A stretch of DNA of 64,000 nt from Motacilla alba alba. Lineage: Eukaryota; Chordata; Aves; Passeriformes; Motacillidae. This document shows, one piece after another, positions 11,409 through 23,400 of the stretch. Below the pieces are notes generated by a model. That model had not been told where the DNA came from, did not search any database, and worked only from the letters and a program-made list of their open reading frames with translations. The stretch is taken from the NCBI RefSeq assembly GCF_015832195.1, contig NC_052021.1, forward strand, positions 3,410,001 to 3,474,000, read 5' to 3'. Position 1 is the stretch's first letter. Each line of letters opens with the position of its first letter. Made by a program: the position numbers and the translations under genes.

Positions 11409-14400
11409 GTGAGTCCTTGGCAGCCTCCAAAATTCTGGGTTTCTCCACCCTCTTCTCTAAATATTGGGGTTTGTCTCGCTCTTGACCTGTGCCATCGTTT
11501 TTTTTTCCTTTACCCGCCTGCGTGTGCCTCTTGCAGGTACAACTGCAGGGAGGAGTTCCAGATCCACGATGACCTGCTGAAGGCCAACTACACGGTGGGA
11601 CGCATTTCTGAGGCCACGCTGGAGCACTACCTGGTGCAGGTGAGCATCTCTGCCACCGATTTCATCACCCAGCTCATTTCAGCCTGGGCCTTGGGGACCT
11701 CAGGAGATTTTTCGGGGGGCTCATTTTGAAGATCACGTAGAAAAAGCCACTCTTACACTCAGCTTTACTGAAGTCCCATCTTGCTCAAATCCACTGATGT
11801 CCCACCTCCTCTGTTCTGATATTTTGCAGGGGAAATACTTCATGGTCAGGGATGTATATGGAAAATTAGATGTTTTGAACACTACTGGCAGCTGCGGCGC
11901 TCCCAACTTCCGGCAGGCCAAGGGAGGATACGCCGTGTTCGGGATGGGGCAGCCCAGCGTCAACGGCTTCAAGCTCGTGCTGCAGAAGCTGCAGAGAGAA
12001 GGCCACAAGGTTGGTGGGAGGGTGGGAACTGGGGTGGAAAAAAGCCGGCAGAGCTTTTAGACAGCCTCTCCCCCGCTGCTTGCAGGAATGTGTCTTCTTC
12101 TGTGTCCGTGAGGAGCCCGTGGTGTTCCTGCGGCTGGAGGGGGACTTTGTGTCCTACACCCCGCGGGGCAAGGAGAACCTCCACGAGAACCTGCAGCGCC
12201 TGCAGCGGGGCGTGCGGGCGGAGAGCCTGGAGCTGGCCATCCGCAAGGAGGTGAGCTGGGACGGGGAAAGGGTGCACATCCCGCCGGGTCAGAGGCGAGA
12301 GGAGGGCTCGTGACGGGGCTTTTTCCGTCCCCCGTAGATCCGCGACTTTGCGCAGCTGAGCGAGAGCGTCTACTACGTGTACAACGACCTCGAGCGGCTG
12401 CGGGACGAGCCCCACGCCGTGCGCGTGCAGTGCGACGAGGACATCCAGGTCACCGATGAGGTCTATCGCAGACCTGTCTTCCTCCAGCCCTCCTACAGGT
12501 CCTGCTTCCTCCTCCTCCTCCTCATAATGCATGGCCGGGGCTCTTGGCACCCTTTCAGCCACGCATCCCCCATGGTGGTGGGGATGAAGCCCCTCTGTGG
12601 TCCCATCCTCACGAGGGCTGTCTCCATCCCGGCAGGTACCACCGGCTGCCCCTGCCCGCCGAGGGAGCCCCTTTGGAGGAGCAGTTTGACGCTTTCATCC
12701 GCTGCCTCAGGGTGAGCAGAGGGAAAGCACCTGGTCCTTGGGGCCTCCGTGGGGTGGGGTTTGCTCCTGTGCTGTGTGGAGGCCATGGCTGCCTGAGAGC
12801 ATCTTCTGGTTTTCCTGAACTCTGCCTGTTAGAGGATGCCTGTGCCTGCAGATCCCGCTCCCCTTGCTGTAGGATCCTGCTGGAGAAGTCGGTGTTGTCC
12901 AGCAGTTCATCCCTACCCCTGGCTAGAAATGACCATGCCTGGCCACCTCCAGGCAGCTCTTCCCTAAGTGGCTTTGGCAGGAATGATCTGCCTTTGGTGC
13001 AAAGGTTTTCCACGTCAGAGCTGCTTTTTTTGTCTTTAACATTCTGGAAGATGAAGTCTCAGTGGGCTGGGGATGAGTGGTGGGAACATCTCCAGTGGGG
13101 TGGGCAGGCTGGTGGATGGAGAGGGCGCTGGGCAGGGGAATGCAGAGGGTGGCCCACCCATTGTCCTGTCCTCCCAAAGGGAGATGCCACCCACCCCTCC
13201 GTGCCTGGGCATGGCCTCCATCCCAGCCACTGCTGGGGCAGACCTGGCTCTCCTGGAGGCCACTGGGGTCTCCATCCATCCCTCCATCCCTCCATCCCTC
13301 CCTCCTAGGAGAGCCCCAGCCTGCTGCTGCGGGACCCCGGCAGACCCCCGCCCGCGCTGCTCTTCGGCTGCCAGACTGGCGTGGGCAGGACCAACCTGGC
13401 CATGGCCATGGGCACCCTGGTCCTCCACCACCACCGAGGAGCTGCCCAGAAGCCTGAGTAAGCGGAGCAGCCCTCAGGGTGGGACTGGGGGCATGCCCAC
13501 TCCCCCTGGCGCTGGTTTGATTTCCTCCTTCTCCCACCGCAGCTTCCCCCCCCGTGCCCAAGACATCTCCCAGGGACAGGCTCCGCGTCATCCAGACCTT
13601 CATGGAGATGGTCCCCAAAGGCCAGCAGATAGTGGAGGAGGTAAGGGGGTGCTGGTGAACCCTCCAGCAGGGTGGCAGGGAGGGTGGGATGGAGTTTCCC
13701 CCCAGATCCGAGGCTTACGGAGCAATTTCCCGCTTGCTCCTCCCGAGGTGGATGGTGCCATCGCCTCCTGCTCGGAGATGCACGACATGAAGGAAGCCAT
13801 CTACGAGTACAAGAAGAAGCTGGAAGGGATTGGGGAGGACTATCAGATCCAGGTAATTAGAGGAGTGCTCGGATGCGAGCCATCGGCACCGGGAGATTTA
13901 TCGAGCTGTTTTTGCGCCGGGATGAGAAGAATGTAAATTCTGGAAATCCAAAGCTTCCTGTGAGCTGGAGATTTCCCAGTGATATGAAACCTGGAAGGTT
14001 GTGGAGTGTCTCTTTCTTTTTTTTTTTTCCCTCCCAGTTGTTTTAAAAGCCATAAAATGGAGCAGGCTGGGACTGGGGGAAAACAGGCTGGTTTGGGCTT
14101 TGCTACTGCTTCTGGTAGATGACCTTGGGGGCAAATAATATCCTGTGCCCTGATTTCATCAGCTCTAAAATTGGAAAATCGATATCAGCCGGGATGGTAA
14201 AAGTCCTTGGGAGCTGGGAGGGATCATTGCAAATACAGTCACCCAAGGTCAGGCTTTTCTAGTTGTGGATTTATGTTTTTTTCCTGCTGTTCTGAAGAGC
14301 CATCAGGCTGGCTTTCCATGCTGGAAAGCTGTGGTCTTCCCTGCCCAACCACGGGGCTCCTCACCAGGTGATGGAAGGAGGCTGGGTGCTCAGGTGGAAG

Positions 14401-17400
14401 GGCTGCCCTGATCCCAGTTTCTTTGGAGATAAATTTTCCCATTTAAATCTTGAATGTGGAGTGGAAGTGCTGGAGCTGGTTGTAAAGAGCAATCTTAAAC
14501 CAGGTGCCCTGTGGCAAAAAAACTCCATGAAAATGATTAAGCAACGGGAAAAGAAGGCATTTACTGTCACTTTTTTGGTGCCTAGTGGCAAATCCCGAAT
14601 TTTATACTCCCGTGTTCCCCTTTAGGATGGATTTGGTGCTGTTTGTTTGCTGGCAGGTTCTCTTATATAACAAAGGAAGGTTGGGCATGGGACAGGGGGT
14701 TTTCCCACTGCCTTGAAGCCTTTCCCTGACTGTTCCCTGCTGGGGAAAGCTGCTCCATGTCATCCTGGACTCCTGGAAAACAAACGGCTGGGGGACTGCC
14801 GTAAATAAGCCTCAAGGAGTGTTTATTTGAAGTCTTTGTGGAGCAAGAGCAGGTTTAAACAGTGGCAAGGGGCCAGGAAAATGTGCTGGGGGCACATGGA
14901 GGGTGAGGAGGGGAGAGGGGATAATGCTCAGTCATTGGAAAACCAGCCTGGACCTCTTTGTGTTGGAGTGGTACTGAGTGAGCTGGTTGGTTTTGGGGGG
15001 AGGAAGGGCTTTTCTGGGCACAGAGGGATGATGTCTGTGGGTTTCTGCCTGGGTTTGGGGGCAGAAATGGAGATTTAAGCCCTGAAGTGATGGAGGTGCA
15101 GGTGAATCCTGGTGTGGGATGCTGAGCGGCCAGACTCCCATAACACCTGGCTTTCCATGGCTGAAACCCGAGTGGACCGTTCCCCTTTCCACCCACGGGG
15201 CGCTCAAGGGGGATGTCAGGAGGTTTGCCTTGGGTGGGAGCGCTGGGGTGGGTTTGTTGCAGGAATCCAAGTGCTCGGGAAGCAGCCCCGCTCTGCTGTG
15301 GGTGCTGCCGGCAAACCTGGCGCGGCTCCATCCCCACAGGCTTTGTTTTGAGTTTCCAGAGCAAATCCCGCTGCCTCTCCTCTTGATAAATGACTGCAGG
15401 CCGGATTTCTCTTGTGGAGAACAAGTAAATATTCATGAGTCAGCCACGTAGTGTCAGGGATGAGCAAACCCCGCTCGCCGAGCTGAGCCCGGACACAGCC
15501 CCATCCTACAGGGTTTTCCATCCTGGCCTGGGAAGTGGCTTCCAGCAGGCTCTCTGGGGATGCTTGTGGATGCCATGCTGGGCGTTCCTTACCTGGTGCC
15601 AGGTTAATTTGTTGGATGGGATGCTCAGAGGTACAAGCACCCCCACCCCGACCCCGCTGAGGTTTCTGAATTGCAGAAAATCCCCGAGGGTTTGAGTTTC
15701 CTCCCTGAGAGGGGATAGCTGTGGTGGAGAATATGCTGGGTTGTGGAGGTGATGAAAAAGAGGAAGAGGAGGAGGAGAGCTTGCTGGAAACATAGGTATC
15801 AGGATGCTTGTGGACATGGACAAAGGAGACACTTGGAACTGAAGGATATTGCAGGGTGTGTGGCCGGCACAGGGCCCTCTCTCCCCAGGGATGCCACTGC
15901 CTGAGCATTTCATCCGGAGGCCGTGGAGGTGGCTGGAATGGGGGCAGGACCTTGCATTTTCCAGACCCATCCCCTTGGGTTTGAATGTCCCAGCTGGACA
16001 GTGTGTCCATGTGACAGCATGGACTGGTTGGAACTGCTCCAGGTGTGTCCTTGTGCTAAGGGAAAGCTTTTGTTTTGAGCTGAAATGTGAATTTATGCCT
16101 TTGAGCATCATTTAATATGGGAAACTGGAAATGTTTCGTTAAAAAATTAAAAACAATTCATCCAAAGTGTCTGTAGGGCTTTTTCCCAGCCTCCTGGTCT
16201 GCTGGGGGCTGCAGGGCTCCTGTGCTGTGTGGAGACCATGGCTGCCTGAGAGCATCTTCTGGTTTTCCTGAACTCTGCCTGTTAGAGGATGCCCGTGCCT
16301 GCAGATCCCACTCCCCTTGCTGTAGGATCCTGCTGGAGAAGTCGGTGTTGTCCAGCAGTTCATCCCTACCCCTGGCTAGAAATGAGCATGCCTGGCCACC
16401 TCCAGGCAGCTCTTCCCTAAGTGGCTTTGGCAGGAATGATCTGCCTTTGGTGCAGAGGTTTTGGATGTCAGAGCTGCTTTTTTTGTCTTTAACATTCTGG
16501 AAGATGAAATCTCAGTGGGCTGGGGATGAGCGGTGGGAACATCTCCAGTGGGGTGGGCAGGCTGGTGGATGGAGAGGGCACTGGGCAGGGGAATGCAGTG
16601 GGTGGGCCACCCATTGTCCTGTCCTGCTCCATCCACCCCATCCCCTGAGCAAAAGGGAGACGCCACCCACCCCTCCACGCTCGGCACTGAGCATCACAGA
16701 TTCCCTGTCCTTTGCTTCCAGGGGAGCAGCACCAAAGAGTATTTCCTCCAGAGGACTCTGCAGAGTCTCGAACGCTATTTCTACTTGATTGCCTTCAACT
16801 ACTACCTTCACGAGCAGGTAAAACCCACCAGAACAACCCAAAACCTTCCTCGCCCTCCTTCTTTTTTGGCTCCGTTGTGCGGCGGGAGGGCGGGGGCTTC
16901 CCCTTGGGGTTTTCCAAGCAGGTTCTCTCGGCGGGGCGGCGGGCAGGGGGAGCAGAGCCCAGGCTGATGGTGCATCCCCCGCCGGCAGTACCCCCTGGGC
17001 TTTGCCCTCAGCTTCAGCAGGTGGATGTGCCGGCACCCGGAGCTGTACCGGCTGCAGGCGGCCATGAACGCCTCGGAGCTCACCGTCACCGCCCAGCTCG
17101 TCACCAAGGGCGCCCGAGTGCTGGTGAGTGGGCGCTGCACGCGTGGGACTGGCACCTTCCCGAGGCGTGCAGGGGTGGGAGAACCCCTTTACAACCCCAT
17201 TCAGCCTGCGATGTGCTGGCCTGAGTTCTCGCCTAACAGCTCCTCGAGGTGAATGCTGCAGCTCCAGCGATGCGTGGTCTCATGCAGATGAAACCTGTGC
17301 TGTCTTCTGTCAGCCAGTTTGCAAAGGGCCCTCGTATGGGAATAAATCACACAGACTCCATTTTCTTCATGGAGGAAAAAGCCCCTTCTTTAGTCACATA

Positions 17401-20400
17401 ACTCGTTTTTATACAGTTTTACAGACCTTGTGTGTGACTCCAACTGGTCAATAGCTTTCTTGCCAATTACTTTATTGGTAATTAACAAGTTGTCACCCTG
17501 TATTGATTGGTCACTCAAACCCCCGCTGTGTACATGCAGGAAAAGTCGTTTTGAGAGGTAATTTTAATTTTTCTATCTCACTGGGTAGAAACAGTTTATA
17601 CAGGTGCTGTTTTTTACCCAGGAATAGATTGTTATATTAATGAACTGCTCGCACCAGGGTTGCTTTCACAGGGGAACTTGCAAAGGGCTAGCTTCCCTTA
17701 GAAGAAATGACAGATCAGCCAGAGCAGGCCTGATTTTTGAGGCCTTTTTCTTATAATTTTTCCACTTTACTGCACCACCCTTGCAGATGGATGGCAGAGA
17801 GCAGGTTGCAATTTTAATAAAGGAAAAAAGGATTATATCACTGACATTATCACTGTGACATTATATCTCAGTGCAAGCTGGCTTGCACTGGGCAAATGAA
17901 CTCAGCCCAGCTCAGCCAGCTCCATAAACTAGCCCCTGGGCTGACTGACAGGAACTTCAACCAATTACATTCCTTCCTGAGCTGCCAGCATGTCACTGCT
18001 CCAGGATTTGGGGAGAGTAAAAGATCAGACCTATGAGCTATCCAGACCTGTTTTTTTAAATGTCCTTTATAAAGAAGGGCTTGAGAATAAACTCTTTCTG
18101 TTGCCACATGAACATGGGGTGAGGGGTTCTCTTTGTCTCCGACCCACTGCCCCTGCTGCATTCACAAAGGGTTTCCCTGTTGTAGGGCAGGTGTCGTGGG
18201 GTCTTGGGTCCAGCAGCTCCTGCTGGCACCCTCAGCAAGGATGCAAGTAGGTGGTTTTAAAGTCCTTCCAGCCTGAGCCACGTGAGGATAAATGTGTGGC
18301 CGGAGATCCCTGTGCACGTGGATGTGTCTGCAGCATCCCGTGACGTGAGCCTGGGCAGCAGCTCCGTGGTGGGGTGGAGGAGGCCAGCCCTGTTGGTGCC
18401 TTGTGCTGCAAGAAGAGCCTGTCCCACCTTGGACACGCAGCCATGAGGCTTTGAGCCCGGGATGCTGCTGTTGGAAAGGTCTGGGGGCTTGTCCCGAGCA
18501 GGGTCCGTGGGTTTTGGTGTGCTGCAGAGCTGAGGGTGGGAAGGGGCATCCTTGCCTGGACATTGCTCATTCCAGGTGGCGGATGAGCGCTTCTGCCCGG
18601 ATGTGCTGAGCACTGCCAAGGAGATGAGCGTGGCCAACTTCCGAAGGGTGCCCAAAATGCCCGTCTATGGGACAGCACAGCCCAGCTCCAAGGTGAGGGA
18701 CACCATCCTACCTCGGGCAGGTATTGTATTTGTGGGGCACCCTGTGGCAGGAAGGAATGATGAATCTGACTCCATATTCTCAGAAGGCTAATTTATTTTT
18801 TTATGATATTATATTCTATTAAAGAATACTAAATTAAACTATACTAAAGAATACAGAAAGGATACTGACAGAAGGCTAAAAAGATAATAATGAAAACTCG
18901 TGACTCTCTCTCCAGAGTCCCAACACAGCTTGAACCTGATTGGCCAATGAGTCAAAATAATTCACATGAAACCAATGGAACAATCACCTGTTGGGTGAAC
19001 AATCTCCAAACACATTCCAAAGCAGCAAAACACAGGAGAAGCAAATGAGATAAGAATTGTTTTCCTTTTTCTCTGAGGCTTCTCAGCTTCCCAGGAGAAA
19101 AATCCTGGGCGAAGGGATTTTGTTAGAGAATGTGAATGTGACAGGCAGGGACCCCACGTTGGCTCCCAGCCCTCCCATCACCCTTGCCCACCGTTCCCTC
19201 AGAGCCTGGGCAGCGTGCTGCGGTACCTGACGGATGCCAAGAGGAAGCACTCGCGCATCGTCTGGATCAGCCTCCGCGAGGAAGCGGTCCTGGAGGGCAA
19301 CGAGCAGATCTATACGCTGCGGGAGCCTGGGCTCCTGGAGGAGCTCATCCCCGTGCCTGCTGCCTCGCCCCAGCAGCTGGAGGTGAGCGCTGGGAGGTGC
19401 TGGGTGCTCTGGAGGTTCCCAGGAACCCTCGTGGGTGATTTCCGCAGGCTTTCATAGTTCCTCTTCCCCTGGAGCTGCTGGGTTTGTTTTCCTTTGGGAA
19501 CAAGGGAGCAAAGCAGAGATCTACCCTGGAAGAATTTATAGCATGCCTTGAGAGCAAGGGTAAAAGGCATCTGGGCAAAGGGGAGTGGATGTTCCCAGCT
19601 GGATTTCCAGGGGAGACAGGCAGCGGGGGAGCTTGGCTGCCAGCAGCAGCGGGGCTGCATGGAGGAGCGGCCTGGAATGGTGGGAAATTATGCTCCTGGG
19701 GCTCCCATCAAACACAGAGGGACCTGGGCAGAACTGGTGGCCGGGACCTGTTGTGGGGTTTGGGGTGTTCACCTGCATCTAAAAACATTGATTAAACTCC
19801 TAATGAAAAATTAGGAGGGGTGGGTGTTACAGTGAGGGTTTCTCCATCCTCTGCAGAAACTGGAGGCTGCCCTGAAGGGGGACCTGCTGAAGTGCCAGAA
19901 GTGGCTGGAGGTGTACCTGGAGTCAGAGAAGCAGATGAAGATGTTCAAGAGCTGCCTGACCACGCAGGAGATATTCAGCCAGCAGAAGAATTCCTGCCAG
20001 GGACTCACCTACCGCCGCATCCCCATCCCTGACTTCTGTGCTCCCAAGGAGCAGGTACCCAGGGGGGGATGGTGCTGCTGCCTGCATCCCAAGCCAGCCC
20101 CGATGCTGTGCAGGAATGTCCCTTGGGTGCTCAGTGCTGGTGGGGTGCTTGCCAGGGCAGGGGGGGATCCCCAGGAGATGCTGCATGCAGAGGCTGTGTG
20201 CCTTCAGGTGGGCAGGGATGGATCTGGCAGCAAGGAGACAGAGTTCAACCTGGAGGCTGTAGGACAAAGGGGACCCCAAGGTGAGGAAGTCCTGCATCCC
20301 TAAAAACCCACTGGCTTCATCCTGGTAGGACTTTGACCGGCTGCTGGAGGCCATGAAGAGCGCCCTGGCCGAGGACTCGCGCGCAGCTTTCGTGTTCAAC

Positions 20401-23400
20401 TGCTCCAGTGGCCGGGGCAGGACCACCACGGCCATGGTCATCGCTGTCCTCACCCTGTGGCACTTCAACGTGAGTACAGGGGGCTGCAGCAACCCCTGCT
20501 GGGACTCCTGGGGAAGCTCTGGAGAGCTTCCAGAGCTTCCATGGCAGCTGTGTCACAGCCAGAGGCTTGAAGAGTGTGGGCAGGGTCACAGCCAGAGGCT
20601 TGAAGAGGTGGACTGTGGGGTGGACACCTATCTGTATGTTGTCATTTGCTGTGCCTAACTCCCAGTGAGCTCCAGAAGTCTGGGTGAATCCCTGGTGAGC
20701 CTTTACCCTCTTCCTGAGAGCTCCCTCCCCAGGATGGAGGGCTAAGGGCAGGGGAGAGCATGGAATCGTGGAATGGTTTGGGTTGGAAGGAACTCTAAAG
20801 CTCCTCTTGTTCCACCCCTTTACTGTGGGCAAGGACACCTTCCACCATCCCAGGTGGCTCCAAACCCTGTCCAGCCTGGCCCTGAGATCCAGGGGCAGCC
20901 ACAGCTTCTCTGGGCCCCCTGGAACAGTCCTCTGTCTATCCAGACATGTGGCTCCCTCCTTGGGCAGGGGTAAAATTTTTATCTTCTGTGCCTGGCAGAG
21001 GCCAGGCGGGGGATGCTGGGGGTCCTGCTGTGCTGGGCACAGGCTCTGCATTTTTGTGCAGCCCATAATGACCCAGTCCCCTCTGGCCACCCCAGGGCAT
21101 CCCTGAGATGAGTGAGGAGGAAATCGTGAGCGTGCCCGATGCCAAGTACACCAAGGGGGAGTTCGAGGTGAGTCTGGGACTCTCCCTCTGCTCCCTCAAG
21201 CCACAGCTGCTTCTTTGGAGGGGCAGTGGGACAAGGCAGGGCGGCTCCTGGTGAAGCCCTGCCGCTCCTGCCCGTGCTCCAGGTGGTGATGAAGGTGGTC
21301 CAGCTCCTGCCTGACGGTCACCGGATGAAGAAGGAGGTGGACATGGCCCTGGACACGGTCAGCGAGACCATGACCCCCATGCACTACCACCTGCGGGAGA
21401 TCATCATCTGCACCTACCGCCAGGTGAGCCCCCTGCCCGCGGGCACCGCGCAGTCCCGGGGGCTGCACCCGCCCCTGGGACCAGCCCTGCCTCAGCCGGG
21501 GCGCTTCTCAGGCTGACCCTCTCTGCAGTGTCACCAGAGGGGTGCCAGGGCTCTTGTGGTCACAGTCACCCTCGGGTCCTGTGCTGACCCTTGCTGTCCT
21601 GCATCCTGTGGTGACCATCAAAGCCGCTCACTCGGAGTCACCAAACGTGGAATGTGCAGGCAGCCCCGACAAGGGGAGAGATGAGAATCTTGACTCCATG
21701 TTTCAGAAGGCTGATTTATTATGTTATGATGTTATATTATATTAAAATGCTATACCAAAGAATGGAGAGAAAGGATTTATCAGAGAGCTAGAAAGGAATA
21801 GAATGGTAATAAAAACCCGTGGCTGCTCAGAGCCTCGGCACAGCTGGACCATGACTGGCCACCGAGTGAAAACGATCCACACGAGACCAATCAAAGATGC
21901 ACCTGTGGCTAAACCATCTCCAGAGCACATTCCACAGCCATCAGATAGTTATTGTTTACGGTCCTTTCCTGAGCCTTCTCAGGAGAAAATCCCAGCAAAA
22001 GGATTTTCATAAAATATCACAGTGACAGTATCCCACCCAGAATCCAGCCTACATCCCACATTCCTCTCCTGCAGCATCCCATCCCATTATCCCATCATCC
22101 CAACCCATTATCCCCTCCCATCCCACAAAGCACAGCCTGCAGAGGGCAGGACTGCTCTGTCCCATTCCATTCCCAGCCCCAGAGGCTCCTCTGGCTCCTC
22201 AGAGTTTGGGAAGGAGATTCAGCTTTGGGAAGGGGAGCTGCCCCTTGGAATGGACTCATCCATGGCCAGCTGAGCCTGTGCTCCACAGCCCTGTTGTACT
22301 CTGTGGAGCTGATGAAGAAGCACAAAGGATTGTTTTCACCGGATTTGGGATGTCTCAAACCTGTGCAGCTGTGTCACGGGGCCTTGGAAGGGCAGAGCCC
22401 AGGGCCTGGTGTTATTCCTGGGCTGGCTTGTGCCACATCCCACAGGGAACTCCTCACTGCAGCTCTTGCTCCAGCTGCCACTGATCTGTGTTTTCAATTA
22501 ACAGCTGAAACGATCGATGGAGGGAAGAAAAACCAAAATGTTCAATCACCCAGGAACATCTGCAGCTTCCTGGGGGTTTGCCTCCTGCTTCCTGAGATCC
22601 TCTGCATTTTTGGGAGCTGGGAGAGAAAACCTTTGCAGATGTAGCGATTATTAATTCTTTATGGTCGCATTTATTTTTTATTAATTTATCCTTGTTCAGG
22701 AGAAGTACTTTATTTAATTCTGGCTTTCCCTCCTTTCCTATGGGGTCTCACCTGCTTGGCTGTCAGGCCTGGCACGGGGGTGATGCTGGGCTGTATCCCA
22801 CTGCCAGGCTGGCATCCTGGTGGGAAGGCAAGACCAGGAGAGTTCATCCACTCCCTCTGCTCAAGGAAGAGCCTCTTGGCTGCTCCATCCATCCCATTTG
22901 ATTTGGCTTGGCCCTGAGCAAGTGCTGTAATTTTAATTAATTTTTTGGGGGTTTTTTTTTCCCTCAGTGATGGGCAGCTTGGAGAAGAGAATGGGGGGAA
23001 TCGCTGGGGTTTTGGGAGCCTGCTGGGAGATGCTTTTCGGGGTTAGGGCAAATAGAAGGGAAGGGAAAGGTGTTTTGGGGGTTTGGTTTGGTTTGTATCG
23101 ACCTCTTCTCACCCCCTAACTGGGAGGAAGAAAATAGGAAAATATAAATAATGGGATAAAAGATAAATGATAGGATAATAAGATGGTAAATAATAAGATA
23201 ATAGGAGGAAAATAAATAGAATAATAGAATAAAATGAGAAGTAATAGCGTAACAGAGGAAAATTAAATAGGATAGCAGAATACAATGAGAAGTAATAGGG
23301 CAACAGAAGAAAATTGGATAATAGAAGAAAATTAAATAGGATAATAGAATACAATTATAAGTAACAAAAGAAAAATAAATAACATAATGGAATAAAACAA

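Larger units (their letters stand above)
17124..18575 (+). other. PALD1: PALD1 intron 11, filled with retroviral LTR-like sequence
   Basis: Much of the intron between about 17235 and 18170 resembles endogenous retrovirus LTR sequence in two blocks (listed separately). The rest, 18170-18575, shows nothing recognisable. Confidence 0.6.

Noticed and set aside
12763..13200. A possible extra PALD1 exon in the duplicated segment, since both copies share a short open frame on the minus strand
   Set aside because: The shared frame is on the wrong strand, has no paladin similarity, and the flanking exons already join in frame as in other vertebrates.
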